A DNA stretch of 42,557 bases from Ghiorsea sp. GTDB lineage: Bacteria; Pseudomonadota; Zetaproteobacteria; Mariprofundales; Mariprofundaceae. Location: contig JALSZC010000128.1 of assembly GCA_027059605.1 (NCBI GenBank), forward strand, positions 1-42,557, written 5' to 3'. Positions 33,447 through 41,782 of this stretch are shown here, in pieces. Position 1 is the first letter of the stretch, and every line of letters starts with the position of its first letter. A program made the position numbers and the translations under genes. The notes under the pieces were generated by a model, which was not told where the DNA came from, ran no database searches, and saw only the letters and a program-made list of their open reading frames with translations.

Positions 33447-36116
33447 ATGACAGATAAGCAATTGGCTAGGTCTAGAGAATATCAAGCACTGGTTATTGAG
33501 GACTTTAAAAAACGCGTTTATCCGCTGGCTATTGCTTGTTCAATTATTTTCTCGGTGTTTTTTGCAATCAATGTTTTAGGTACGGGAAAACCTATATTTA
33601 TTGTATCTGATGCTGTTGCCACGGTATTGTTTGCTATACTTGCAATTCTTGTCAAACGAAGTGTTGTACCACCTTATGTAGGTTCTATTTTTATTCTTAC
33701 CATTGTATTGTTTTTTTACATTACGATTATTGTTTATGGCGGCTCGTTGCATGGGATGCTGTTCTTTTACTGTACGATTCCATTTTTTGCATCTTATATG
33801 GCTGGTACGCGTATTGGAATAGCTTATGGATTGGTTATGCTAGGTACATTGCTGCTCTTTTGGGTTGTAGGTTATTTTGGATTTCTTGAAATTAGTTATA
33901 ATAATATTGAGGTGATGGTGGTGGCTATACTGCTGACGTTCACAGTGCTTTCAGCTTGGTTTTTTGAGCGTACAAGAGAAGAGGCATTTGCCAACTCTTA
34001 CCAGTCTGGTGTGCGCCATGAAACATTAATGGAAGCTTTGGATGAAGTGTATTACAGAGTGGGTATGGATGGCATTATTCAAGAGATTGGTGAGGCTATC
34101 TATGCTTTAACTGGCTATTCGCCTAGTGATGTAGAAAATCGTCCTATAGAAACATTTTATGCAGATCCAAGCACAAGGGATGCATATATTAAAGCACTTA
34201 AAGAACATGGTAATGTCAAAAACTATCCGATTGAAATATTGGGCAAGTATGGGCAGCGCGTGGCAATATCCATGAGCTCACGTATGTTTTTTGATGATGA
34301 GGGCAAACCAATTTATATTGAAGGTCTGATTCGTGATATGACGCAAGAGCGTGAAATCCAAAAAGAAAGAACTGAGAATTTACAGCATTTAAGTAACTTG
34401 AGTGTTATTGAATCAACATTATCAGAACAAGACTTTGAAGTAGGTTTGCAGCGAGCTGTAGAAGAAATCCAAAAAATATTTGCTGCAAAGCGTGTATTTT
34501 TAAGCCCTTTATGTTTTAACCCTGATGATGAGCAAGGCAGTAGCTATAAAACCATGTTTATTACAGAGTCAGAGCAAGATCCTACTTTTAATTTAAAAGC
34601 TTTGATGTGTGAAAGTGAAATGGTTACATATGCATCATCTGTGCCAGAAAAGCAGTTAAAAACACCCTTTATGATAGATGTGGAGTCTGTTTTTTCACCA
34701 GGGTTGATTCGCAAGTATCATTTATTACCAGGGCTTATGATGTTGCTTAGAGTCAAGTCAGATGCGTTGTGGGTATTGGCAGTTCAGCAAGAGGGTAATG
34801 ACTATACAGCACAGCAGAAGCGATTGTTTGTAGATATTTCACATCGAATTCGGGGTGCTTTGAGTCAACTTATTTTACAAAAAGATTTGCAAGCAACTGT
34901 AGAGCGGGTTGAAATAGCATCTCATGCAAAAAGTGAGTTCTTAGCTACTATGAGTCATGAGTTGCGTACACCACTACATGGGGTGATTGGTCTGTTGGAC
35001 TTGCTTGGTGAAGATGCAGAGCATTTATCGCCTGAGCAGCAGAGAAACTTGATGTTGGCGCAAACATCCTCCCAAGTGTTAAGCTCATTAATTGATGATG
35101 TACTTGATTTGGCAAAAATTGAGTCTGGTAAAGTAGAAATACAAAAGCAGTCGTTTTATTTGCGTGATGCTTTACATGATGCTTTGGTTCCATTTGTAAT
35201 GAAAGCACGAGAAAAAGGCTTGAGTTTAACTTTGGAAATGAAAGATGTTGCGGCGGTGGTAGAAGGTGATGTGGTGCGCCTACGTCAGGTGTTACTCAAC
35301 TTGGTTGGTAATGCTATAAAATTTACCATGCAGGGTTATGTACGCATTGTTGTGACGCAAGATGAAGGTATATTGCAAATTAATATCGAAGATTCAGGCA
35401 TTGGTATTGATAAGATGAAGCAAGATATTGTGTTCCAGCCATTCACGCAGGTTCATGATGTACATATTTTGGGTGATAACTTGCAAGAGAAAGGTACAGG
35501 TTTAGGCACAACAATTTCTCAGCACTTTGTTGAAATGATGGGTGGAACACTGACTTTACAAAGTGAACCCAATATTGGTAGTACCATGAGTATTCGTTTG
35601 CCTCTACAGCAAGTTGGTGAACAAAGGGTTAGTGAAAACCTAGATATGGTTGATTTCTCTAAGCAGGGTGAAGCAGGTTTGCTTGGAAGTGATACCCAAG
35701 CAGTTGAGCCAGAAACTTGGTCGGTACTACTTGCCGAAGATGATCCTGTGGGAAGAAGAATTGCATTAAAACGTTTACAAGGTTCGGGGTTTGATGTTGA
35801 AGAAGTGAGTGATGGGCTGGCAGCTTGGGATAAAATCCAAACGCAAGATTATGATTTGTTGCTCACTGATATTCGTATGCCAAGTTTAGATGGCATGTCA
35901 TTAACCAAGAAAATTCGAGAATATGAGGCTGCTCAAGGCAAAAAAGCGATGTTGATTATTGGTTTATCAGCTTATGCCTTGGAAGAAGTGAAAAATGATG
36001 CCTTGGCTTGTGGTATGGATGCATTTGTTTCAAAACCCGTGGATATGGCTACCCTGATGGCAACATTAGAAGAACATTGTGAAAATGAATCCCTTAAGAA
36101 AGGTTTACATTCCTAA
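33447..36116 (+). CDS. Membrane-bound hybrid histidine kinase (6 TM, PAS, GAF-like, HisKA, HATPase, receiver)
   Basis: From the ATG at 33447 (GGAG five bases upstream; a GTG lies at 33441) the protein is 889 aa. About six membrane helices fill residues 25-172. They are followed by a PAS domain (about 190-300), a GAF-like region (310-465), the HisKA dimerisation helix with the phospho-acceptor His504 in MSHELRTPLHG, and the ATPase with NLVGNAIKF (N box), DSGIGI (G1) and GTGLGTTIS (G2). The C-terminal receiver has phospho-acceptor Asp808 in LLTDIRMPSLDGM and Lys in SKPVD. No partner regulator or phosphotransfer protein is adjacent. The output and signal are unknown. Overall design is BarA/EvgS-like. 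Confidence 0.9.
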   Translation: MTDKQLARSREYQALVIEDFKKRVYPLAIACSIIFSVFFAINVLGTGKPIFIVSDAVATVLFAILAILVKRSVVPPYVGSIFILTIVLFFYITIIVYGGSLHGMLFFYCTIPFFASYMAGTRIGIAYGLVMLGTLLLFWVVGYFGFLEISYNNIEVMVVAILLTFTVLSAWFFERTREEAFANSYQSGVRHETLMEALDEVYYRVGMDGIIQEIGEAIYALTGYSPSDVENRPIETFYADPSTRDAYIKALKEHGNVKNYPIEILGKYGQRVAISMSSRMFFDDEGKPIYIEGLIRDMTQEREIQKERTENLQHLSNLSVIESTLSEQDFEVGLQRAVEEIQKIFAAKRVFLSPLCFNPDDEQGSSYKTMFITESEQDPTFNLKALMCESEMVTYASSVPEKQLKTPFMIDVESVFSPGLIRKYHLLPGLMMLLRVKSDALWVLAVQQEGNDYTAQQKRLFVDISHRIRGALSQLILQKDLQATVERVEIASHAKSEFLATMSHELRTPLHGVIGLLDLLGEDAEHLSPEQQRNLMLAQTSSQVLSSLIDDVLDLAKIESGKVEIQKQSFYLRDALHDALVPFVMKAREKGLSLTLEMKDVAAVVEGDVVRLRQVLLNLVGNAIKFTMQGYVRIVVTQDEGILQINIEDSGIGIDKMKQDIVFQPFTQVHDVHILGDNLQEKGTGLGTTISQHFVEMMGGTLTLQSEPNIGSTMSIRLPLQQVGEQRVSENLDMVDFSKQGEAGLLGSDTQAVEPETWSVLLAEDDPVGRRIALKRLQGSGFDVEEVSDGLAAWDKIQTQDYDLLLTDIRMPSLDGMSLTKKIREYEAAQGKKAMLIIGLSAYALEEVKNDALACGMDAFVSKPVDMATLMATLEEHCENESLKKGLHS

Positions 36117-36118
36117 GC

Positions 36119-36946
36119 GTGCTTAGCATATACAATCATGATAGGGATATTGTTCAACTGACTTATGTATATCCTGTTGTTTCTCGTCGTGCTGGAGGTG
36201 TATCCTTAGGTATTAATTTGAATCCCAATAATAAGTGCAACTGGCAGTGTATTTACTGCCAAGTTCCAAACTTACAACGTGGTGTTGCAGAAGATGTTGA
36301 TTTAACATTATTAGAAAAGGAGTTGGATTCATTTTTAGTGGAAATACTGCATGGCACATATATGCAACAGCATGTGCCAGAGCAGTGCAGGCAGCTTCAA
36401 GACTTGGCTATTTCTGGTAATGGTGAGCCAACGACCTGCCCAAACTTTTCTGATGTGGTCGCATTGATTGTGCGTTTGATGCAAAAATATCAACTGGATA
36501 TACCTTTACGGCTTATTAGTAATGGTTCTTATATGCATAAAGAGCATATACAACAGGGGTTGGCTTTGATGACCAAACAACAGGGCGAAGTTTGGTTTAA
36601 GGTTGATGCATTGGGTGAAGCGATGAGCAAAGCCATCAATGGTGTATCCTTGTCTGCATCATGGCAAGCCAAGCAATTGCAACAAGCAGCACAAGCTTGC
36701 CCAACATGGATTCAAACTTGTGTGATGCAACAGCAATTGGATGATGATATGTACATGAGCAACTATGTGAGATGGCTCAAAGACATTCTAATACAAGGTG
36801 TGAGTATTGAGGGTGTATTATTGTATGGGTTGGCGAGACCGTCTATGCAAGATGGTGGGGATAAATTAGTCTCTGCGGATAAGGCTGAATTGGTTTTATT
36901 TGCACAAAAAATTGAATCGCTTGGTTTAGCGGTTAAAGTATCTTAA
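36119..36946 (+). CDS. Radical SAM protein, COG0731-like
   Basis: The 275-aa protein starts at GTG 36119, two bases after the kinase stop. It has the [4Fe-4S]-binding motif CNWQCIYCQ (CxxxCxxC) after GVSLGINLNPNNK, plus SGNGEPT, the GGE-like SAM-contact motif, and a LISNGS strand. This layout matches the COG0731 group, which includes the archaeal wyosine enzyme TYW1, but bacterial members have no established reaction. KVDALGEAMSKAINGV is a further family hallmark. Auxiliary Cys (in CRQLQDLA, ACPTWIQTC) are not arranged as a clear second cluster. The function is unknown; the close spacing suggests co-transcription with the kinase. Confidence 0.82.
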   Translation: MLSIYNHDRDIVQLTYVYPVVSRRAGGVSLGINLNPNNKCNWQCIYCQVPNLQRGVAEDVDLTLLEKELDSFLVEILHGTYMQQHVPEQCRQLQDLAISGNGEPTTCPNFSDVVALIVRLMQKYQLDIPLRLISNGSYMHKEHIQQGLALMTKQQGEVWFKVDALGEAMSKAINGVSLSASWQAKQLQQAAQACPTWIQTCVMQQQLDDDMYMSNYVRWLKDILIQGVSIEGVLLYGLARPSMQDGGDKLVSADKAELVLFAQKIESLGLAVKVS

Positions 36947-36964
36947 AAATTGAAGAAAGGTAGT

Positions 36965-37555
36965 GTGATTGAAGTGAAAGATTTAATCCATGAAGCATTG
37001 GTATCGGGTGTTGAATTGCGTAAGAAGTATATTGGGCTTCTGGATGATGATTTATTAAAAGCAGCCGAAATCATGGTGCACTGTTTGCGTAATGGCGGTA
37101 AAATATTGGCTTGTGGCAATGGTGGTTCAGCCTCGGATGCACAGCATTTTGTTGCTGAATTGGTTAACCGCTTTGAGATGAATAGACCAGCATTGGCAGC
37201 CATTGCTATGGTTAATGATGCATCAGTGATAACCAGTATTTCTAATGATTTTGCTTTTGATGCCATTTATGCCAGGCAAACAGAGGCTTTGGGTAGAGAA
37301 GGGGATGTGTTGCTGGGTATTTCAACCAGTGGTGATTCTAAAAATGTATTAAATGCGGTAGAAAAAGCGGCAGAGATTGGTATGCAAGTGATTGCTCTGA
37401 CAGGGCGAGATGGTGGTAAACTAGGCAAACATTCAGGTACAAGTGTACACTTAAATATTAACCACCCTTCAACGGCAAGGGTGCAAGAAATGCACATCAC
37501 TTGTTTACATATTTTATGTACTTTAATTGATGAAACTATGTTTGGAAAAGAATAA
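36965..37555 (+). CDS. gmhA: Sedoheptulose-7-phosphate isomerase
   Basis: GmhA converts sedoheptulose 7-phosphate to D-glycero-D-manno-heptose 7-phosphate, the first step of LPS heptose synthesis. The protein (196 aa) has the SIS-domain features of GmhA: ILACGNGGSASDAQHFVAEL, the substrate-binding SNDFAFDAIYARQ, GISTSGDSKNVL and the C-terminal HPSTARVQEMHITCLHILC with Glu and His of the active site. The start is uncertain: GTG 36965 lies four bases after GAAAGG; TTG 36950 is possible but has no such site. Three genes of the heptose pathway (this, rfaE2, waaF) are in the window; gmhB and rfaE1 are not. Confidence 0.94.
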   Translation: MIEVKDLIHEALVSGVELRKKYIGLLDDDLLKAAEIMVHCLRNGGKILACGNGGSASDAQHFVAELVNRFEMNRPALAAIAMVNDASVITSISNDFAFDAIYARQTEALGREGDVLLGISTSGDSKNVLNAVEKAAEIGMQVIALTGRDGGKLGKHSGTSVHLNINHPSTARVQEMHITCLHILCTLIDETMFGKE

Positions 37556-37564
37556 GAGAAGCTT

Positions 37565-37693
37565 ATGGATGATGATAAGGAAATAGATTACACAAGAATA
37601 TATCATTGGAATCAGAAGAAAAAGAAAAAACCTTGGCTACTTTATACGTTGATTGCCACGATTTGTTTTGCCATTGCTTGGGTAATGAGTTGA
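37565..37693 (+). CDS. 42-aa single-helix membrane protein between gmhA and rfaE2
   Basis: This short ORF runs from ATG 37565 to TGA 37691-37693. It encodes an acidic start ([11 protein letters not shown]), a basic cluster of five Lys (NQKKKKKPW) and one hydrophobic helix ([16 protein letters not shown], about residues 24-40), ending VMS. The topology would put the N terminus in the cytoplasm by the positive-inside rule. AAGAGAAG lies just upstream, nine bases after the gmhA stop. Its stop overlaps the TTG start of rfaE2 (TTGA), the coupling style used by neighbouring genes. I know of no family for it; the operon position suggests a link to LPS heptose synthesis, but that is inference. Confidence 0.6.
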   Translation: MDDDKEIDYTRIYHWNQKKKKKPWLLYTLIATICFAIAWVMS

Positions 37694-38163
37694 ATCAAAA
37701 CTTGTTAAGTTGGGAAAATGCTAAAGTGCTTCGTGACACATGGGCAGAGCAGGGGCAAAAGGTTGTATTTACCAACGGTTGTTTTGACTTGTTGCACCCT
37801 GGGCATCTCCAATATTTAAATGATGCCAAAGCATTGGGCGATAAGCTGATTATAGGTTTAAATGCAGATGCTTCAATTTCAAGGCTTAAAGGTGATAGCC
37901 GCCCGATTAATATGCTTGTGGATAGAGCAGCGATGCTGATGGGTTTAAAGCCTGTTGATGCTGTAGTTGCTTTTGAAGAAGATACCCCACAAAAGCTGAT
38001 TGCTATGTTGTTGCCTGATGTGCTGGTCAAAGGTGGTGATTATGCTGTGGATGATATTGTGGGAGCCAAAGAAGTGCGTGAACATGGCGGGGAAGTGATT
38101 GTTGTACCCTTTTTAGATGGTTATTCATCATCCAAACTGATTGAACGTATTAAGGCTTCATAA
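37690..38163 (+). CDS. rfaE2: D-glycero-beta-D-manno-heptose 1-phosphate adenylyltransferase
   Basis: RfaE2 (the C-terminal half of HldE) makes ADP-heptose from heptose 1-phosphate and ATP. From the TTG at 37690 it is 157 aa, beginning [14 protein letters not shown], the family's normal N terminus. It has the cytidylyltransferase-fold ATP motif [16 protein letters not shown] (HxGH), then [13 protein letters not shown] and the C-terminal [11 protein letters not shown]. An ATG-initiated reading from 37606 also spans it, but those 28 residues lie over the 42-codon ORF in another frame and do not resemble the family. The kinase half (rfaE1) is not here, so the two HldE functions are on separate genes. 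Confidence 0.93.
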   Translation: MNQNLLSWENAKVLRDTWAEQGQKVVFTNGCFDLLHPGHLQYLNDAKALGDKLIIGLNADASISRLKGDSRPINMLVDRAAMLMGLKPVDAVVAFEEDTPQKLIAMLLPDVLVKGGDYAVDDIVGAKEVREHGGEVIVVPFLDGYSSSKLIERIKAS

Positions 38164-38164
38164 T

Positions 38165-38818
38165 TCACCACGAAGAACACGAAGTTTTCTTTTGTTTTAG
38201 TAAATCTATAAAAATATCAAACCATTGATGACTAATGGCTTCTAAATTTAAGCCTTTGATACCTTGGTTTTGCATTGATGTTGCTTTGCGTGATGTACCA
38301 CAGGGGTTAATTTTTGCAAACCAAGCTAAGTCAGGATGTACATTCAGGGCAATGCCATGTGATGTGATGCCTTTGCTAATACGAATGCCTAAAGCGGCGA
38401 TTTTTTCGTTATTGAGCCACACACCAGGTAAACCGCAATCACGCGTTGCTTCCAAATCATAAGTTTGTAGCAGTTGAATTACAGATTCTTCAAGCAAATG
38501 CACATAATTACGCACATTTAAGTCATGCTGTTTTAAATCAATCATAGGATACATCATCAACTGCCCTAAACCATGGTAGGTGGTTTCACCACCACGTTCG
38601 GTTGGCACAAAAGGCGCACCCAAATTAACTGTGCTGTTATCAATGCCGCGTTTTCCCGTAGTGAAGACATGCTCATGCTCGCAAAACCACACAGTATCGA
38701 CTTCAAAGTTTGCAACATATTGCTGCATTTCCTGAAGGAATTGCGAGTATTCTTGCCTGCTCAACCATTGGTAGATTGGTGGCGTTTGGTTTTCTGATTG
38801 ACGAATGATAGTTTGCAT
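38165..38818 (-). CDS. lipB: Lipoyl(octanoyl) transferase
   Basis: LipB moves octanoate from acyl carrier protein to lipoyl domains, before LipA inserts sulfur. The 217-aa protein has the family motifs RGGETTYHGLGQLMMYP, the catalytic Lys in EKIAALGIRIS, TSHGIALNV and the nucleophilic Cys in KINPCGTS. The last residues (KTSCSSW) and the stop are translated from the CTTCGTG...TTCGTGG repeat at 38166-38184, so the C-terminal tail may be repeat-derived. It converges on rfaE2, one base apart, and is divergent from hisA. lipA is not seen here. Confidence 0.94.
   Translation of the reverse strand: MQTIIRQSENQTPPIYQWLSRQEYSQFLQEMQQYVANFEVDTVWFCEHEHVFTTGKRGIDNSTVNLGAPFVPTERGGETTYHGLGQLMMYPMIDLKQHDLNVRNYVHLLEESVIQLLQTYDLEATRDCGLPGVWLNNEKIAALGIRISKGITSHGIALNVHPDLAWFAKINPCGTSRKATSMQNQGIKGLNLEAISHQWFDIFIDLLKQKKTSCSSW
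38166..38184. repeat. CTTCGTG...TTCGTGG element, copy 2, at the lipB 3' end
   Basis: CACCACGAAGAACACGAAG is close to the reverse complement of 1168-1187. It lies at the junction of the converging rfaE2 and lipB genes and supplies the lipB stop region. Confidence 0.4.
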
Positions 38819-38897
38819 GACTGAATCCAGCGCACTTTCACAGTTTTACGATTGGAATACAATAGAAATACCACTGAAACAGAATAAGGAAATCATC

Positions 38898-39641
38898 ATG
38901 TCTTCAAGTCAAAATACTACATTTGAGCTGATTCCAGCCATTGATTTAAAGCAAGGGCAGTGTGTTCGCCTCAAACAAGGGCGCATGGAAGATGCTACGG
39001 TTTACGGCAGCAATGCAGCTGAAATGGCGGCACATTGGCAAGCTTTGGGTGCAAAAAGACTGCATGTTGTCGATTTGGATGGTGCGTTTGCAGGTAAACC
39101 TGCCAACCGTGAAGCCATCAAAGCCATTTGTGAAGTGATGGATATTCCTGTGCAGCTTGGTGGTGGTTTAAGAGATTTGAAGATGATTGAAGGCATGTTA
39201 AATCTTGGTATTGATAGGGTGATTCTTGGCTCAATTGCCATTGCAGACCCAAACATTGTAAAAGAAGCATGTGCTGCATTTCCCGACCAAGTGTGTGTGG
39301 GTATTGATGCCAAAGCGGGTATGGTGGCAGTGCATGGTTGGGATGATGTGACTGATGTCAAAGCTGTAGATTTAGCCAAACAATTTGAAGATGATGGTGT
39401 GGTAGCCATTATTTATACGGATATTGCTAGAGATGGAATGCTCTCTGGTCCCAATATTGAAGAGACAGCTAATCTTGCCAAAGCGATTTCAATTCCTGTG
39501 ATTGTATCAGGTGGTGTGGCGAAGATGGATGATGTTTTGAATTGTGCCAAACATGTAGATGATGGTATTTGCGGTGCAATTACAGGGCGTGCAATTTATG
39601 AAAATACCATTGATTTCAAAAAAGCGATGGAGCTTCTATAA
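38898..39641 (+). CDS. hisA: Phosphoribosylformimino-5-aminoimidazole carboxamide ribotide isomerase
   Basis: HisA performs the Amadori isomerisation in histidine synthesis. The 247-aa TIM barrel starts at ATG 38898, seven bases after AAGGA; upstream in-frame codons lie over the divergent lipB start and do not belong. Key residues are the catalytic Asp in IPAIDLKQGQCVRL and Asp in YTDIARDGML, with phosphate-binding GGGLR and VSGGVAK. Length fits (about 245). The hisF start follows the stop directly, reproducing the conserved hisA-hisF order; no other his genes lie here. Confidence 0.96.
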   Translation: MSSSQNTTFELIPAIDLKQGQCVRLKQGRMEDATVYGSNAAEMAAHWQALGAKRLHVVDLDGAFAGKPANREAIKAICEVMDIPVQLGGGLRDLKMIEGMLNLGIDRVILGSIAIADPNIVKEACAAFPDQVCVGIDAKAGMVAVHGWDDVTDVKAVDLAKQFEDDGVVAIIYTDIARDGMLSGPNIEETANLAKAISIPVIVSGGVAKMDDVLNCAKHVDDGICGAITGRAIYENTIDFKKAMELL

Positions 39642-40397
39642 ATGTTATCCAAGCGTATTATTCCTTGCCTTGATGTTGCTCACGGTCGTGTGGTGAAAGG
39701 CGTACAGTTTGTTGATATTATTGATGCAGGTGACCCTGTGGAAGCTGCCATCAAATATGATGAGCAGGGTGCTGATGAATTAACCTTTTTGGATATTCGC
39801 GCCAGCCATGAAAGTCGTGATACGCTTTATCATATGGTTACCGAAGTTGCTGAACATGTGTTTATGCCGCTCACAGTGGGCGGTGGTGTCAAAGCACTTA
39901 AAGATATTGAAGGTTTATTGCATGCTGGTGCAGATAAAGTCTCGATTAACACTGCAGCTATTTTTAACCCTGAACTGGTCAAAGAAGCCGCCGAGCGTTT
40001 TGGTTCTTCAACCATTGTCGTGGCAGTGGATGCCAAGCGTGTAGATAACTACTGGGAATGTTTTACCCATGGTGGGCGCAAAGAAACGGGTATCAATGCC
40101 GTAGAGTGGGCAAAGCGTATGTCTGATTATGGTGCAGGCGAAATTCTTTTAACAAGTATGGATGCTGATGGCACCAAAGCAGGTTATGATATTCCGCTGA
40201 CCAGAGCTGTATCCGATGCGATTTCAGCCAATGTGGTGGCATCAGGCGGTGTAGGCACGCTAGAACATATGGCAGAAGGTTTAACCGAGGGCAAAGCTGA
40301 TGCCGTGCTTGCTGCATCCATTTTTCACTTTGGTGAGTTCACCATTGCCGAAACCAAACAATATTTAGCAGATAAAGGTATTCCTGTACGTTTATAA
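39642..40397 (+). CDS. hisF: Imidazole glycerol phosphate synthase subunit HisF
   Basis: HisF is the cyclase subunit that uses ammonia from HisH to form imidazole glycerol phosphate and AICAR. The 251-aa barrel has catalytic Asp in [17 protein letters not shown] and Asp in [14 protein letters not shown], plus [13 protein letters not shown] and ASGGVG. Length is normal (about 255). It begins on the base after the hisA stop. Downstream are 41 bases with no clear terminator before the converging GST-like gene. Confidence 0.97.
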   Translation: MLSKRIIPCLDVAHGRVVKGVQFVDIIDAGDPVEAAIKYDEQGADELTFLDIRASHESRDTLYHMVTEVAEHVFMPLTVGGGVKALKDIEGLLHAGADKVSINTAAIFNPELVKEAAERFGSSTIVVAVDAKRVDNYWECFTHGGRKETGINAVEWAKRMSDYGAGEILLTSMDADGTKAGYDIPLTRAVSDAISANVVASGGVGTLEHMAEGLTEGKADAVLAASIFHFGEFTIAETKQYLADKGIPVRL

Positions 40398-40438
40398 GTT
40401 GTGAAATATTAGCGTTTTACCCGTATGTTTTCTTTAGT

Positions 40439-41047
40439 CTATAGAGTGTGCCACACTGGATGTTTATACATCACTTTTTCAAATAACGGGCTTTCTAGGT
40501 GGGTGTTTAACCATGTTTGCAGTTTAGGGTAAGGAGCTTTGTCAAACCATGCTTTATCTACAAAAGCAAATTGACGAATAAAGGGAAAAATAGCGAAATC
40601 GGCAAGTATTGGTTGTTCGCCACACAAAAAGGTAAACTGGCACAACTGTTGTTCTAGTTTTTGAAGGAACAACTCAGCTTGTGAACGATAATCATTTTGT
40701 GAATATTCTGGGAATCGGTCGGCATATTTGTATTTATCCAACCACTGTTTAAATGTGTTGTCATTGATGTCAATTAGGGCGAGTGCTTGTTCTTTATGAC
40801 TCAGCCAATCATCAGGGTCATGTTGTTGCAATGCCCAAAGCATGATGTCTAAGCTTTCATCAATTATTATCCCATTTTCAAGTACTAATACAGGAACAGT
40901 GCCCTTGGGGGAAGCATGGAGCATGGCTTGGGGTTTATTTTTAAGGGTTATTTCTCGGTGTTCAAGTTGTATGCCTGCATATATTAGTGCAAAACGCGCA
41001 CGCATGGCATAAGGGCAACGGCGAAAGGAATAAAGAATAGGTTTCAT
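40439..41047 (-). CDS. Glutathione S-transferase-like protein
   Basis: The 202-aa protein has a thioredoxin-like N-terminal domain starting KPILYSFRRCPYAMRARFAL. Cys11 in RRCPYAMRAR is in the catalytic position of Cys-type GSTs and glutaredoxin-2-like enzymes. KGTVPVLVLENG carries the cis-Pro, and IIDESLDIMLW the glutathione-gamma-Glu contact region. The C-terminal helical domain follows from about residue 85. The substrate is unknown; such proteins often reduce glutathionyl mixed adducts. It stands alone, facing hisF. Confidence 0.85.
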   Translation of the reverse strand: MKPILYSFRRCPYAMRARFALIYAGIQLEHREITLKNKPQAMLHASPKGTVPVLVLENGIIIDESLDIMLWALQQHDPDDWLSHKEQALALIDINDNTFKQWLDKYKYADRFPEYSQNDYRSQAELFLQKLEQQLCQFTFLCGEQPILADFAIFPFIRQFAFVDKAWFDKAPYPKLQTWLNTHLESPLFEKVMYKHPVWHTL

Positions 41048-41176
41048 CTTGGGGAACTTCTAACACACGCAGAGTGGCTATCAAGTTTTATGGTGGTAAA
41101 TAAGGTCGATAGATTTGCACTATTTCTTTTGCAGTTTATCATATCAAGTTCAAAATAAAAAAGAGGGGATTTTTTT

Positions 41177-41701
41177 ATGAATAAATCTGTTTTAGCTGTA
41201 TCTTTGTTACTTATGGGTACGCTGAGTACACCTGCAATGGCAGAGGAAGGACGAGGTACTATTGGTTTAGCATCCAAGTCGATAAGCATTTCAACCACTT
41301 CAGGTTTTACCACAAACACCTATCTATGGGGCGGTATTGCTTTGGTTGCTGGTTATGATATCACGGATTCTATCTCAGTACGTGGGTCATATTATACTTT
41401 GGTTGAGACAACAGACTCAAATAGTGAAATGAATGGTTTTGATGCTGATGTGCGTTTTGGTCCGAATGGACTAGGTTTTACTTACTACGGTTCATTGGGC
41501 TATTTTAGTGATACTTGGAATGGTTCTACGGGCGGCATTTCTGAAAGCTATGGTGGTGGAACACTGGGTGTTGGTATTGGTTATAATTGGGACAGCGTGA
41601 ACTTGGATTGGAATATATTAAATATTCGTTCAAAGTCAGATTACCCTGCAACAACTGATTTGGTTGGATCTGGCTCTTTAGGTCTATCTTATCGTTTTTA
41701 A
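41177..41701 (+). CDS. Outer-membrane beta-barrel protein
   Basis: The 174-aa protein has a signal peptide (SVLAVSLLLMGTLSTPAMA, cleavage near residue 22). The mature chain has alternating aromatic/polar strands (SISVRGSYYTL, GLGFTYYGSLGYF, GVGIGYNWDSV) and ends LGLSYRF, the C-terminal Phe signature recognised by the Bam assembly machinery. About eight strands fit, as in OmpW/OmpX/OmpA-type small barrels. GAGGGG precedes the ATG by eight bases. A strong terminator follows, so it is a single-gene unit. Function unknown. Confidence 0.85.
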   Translation: MNKSVLAVSLLLMGTLSTPAMAEEGRGTIGLASKSISISTTSGFTTNTYLWGGIALVAGYDITDSISVRGSYYTLVETTDSNSEMNGFDADVRFGPNGLGFTYYGSLGYFSDTWNGSTGGISESYGGGTLGVGIGYNWDSVNLDWNILNIRSKSDYPATTDLVGSGSLGLSYRF

Positions 41702-41720
41702 GTAGTCATTAACGAAAGAG

Positions 41721-41759
41721 AAAAGGCAATCTATTTTATTACATAGGTTGCCTTTTTTT
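41721..41759 (+). terminator. Rho-independent terminator of the barrel gene
   Basis: AAAAGGCAATCTAT pairs with ATAGGTTGCC plus a T run (one T-G wobble), ending in seven T. It is located 20 bases after the stop and could act in both directions because of the A run at its left. Confidence 0.88.
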
Positions 41760-41782
41760 ATGCCAAGACTTTAGAATAGGGC

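Noticed and set aside
37606-37689. 28-residue extension of RfaE2
   Set aside because: It lies in a second frame over the 42-codon membrane ORF and has no family resemblance; the TTG at 37690 restores normal length.
38805-38897. 31-residue extension of HisA
   Set aside because: It overlaps the divergent lipB start, and the ATG at 38898 has an AAGGA site and the normal HisA beginning.
41044-41319. Reverse ORF of 91 codons overlapping the barrel gene
   Set aside because: It is antisense to a gene with a clear signal peptide and ribosome binding site; no motif is seen.
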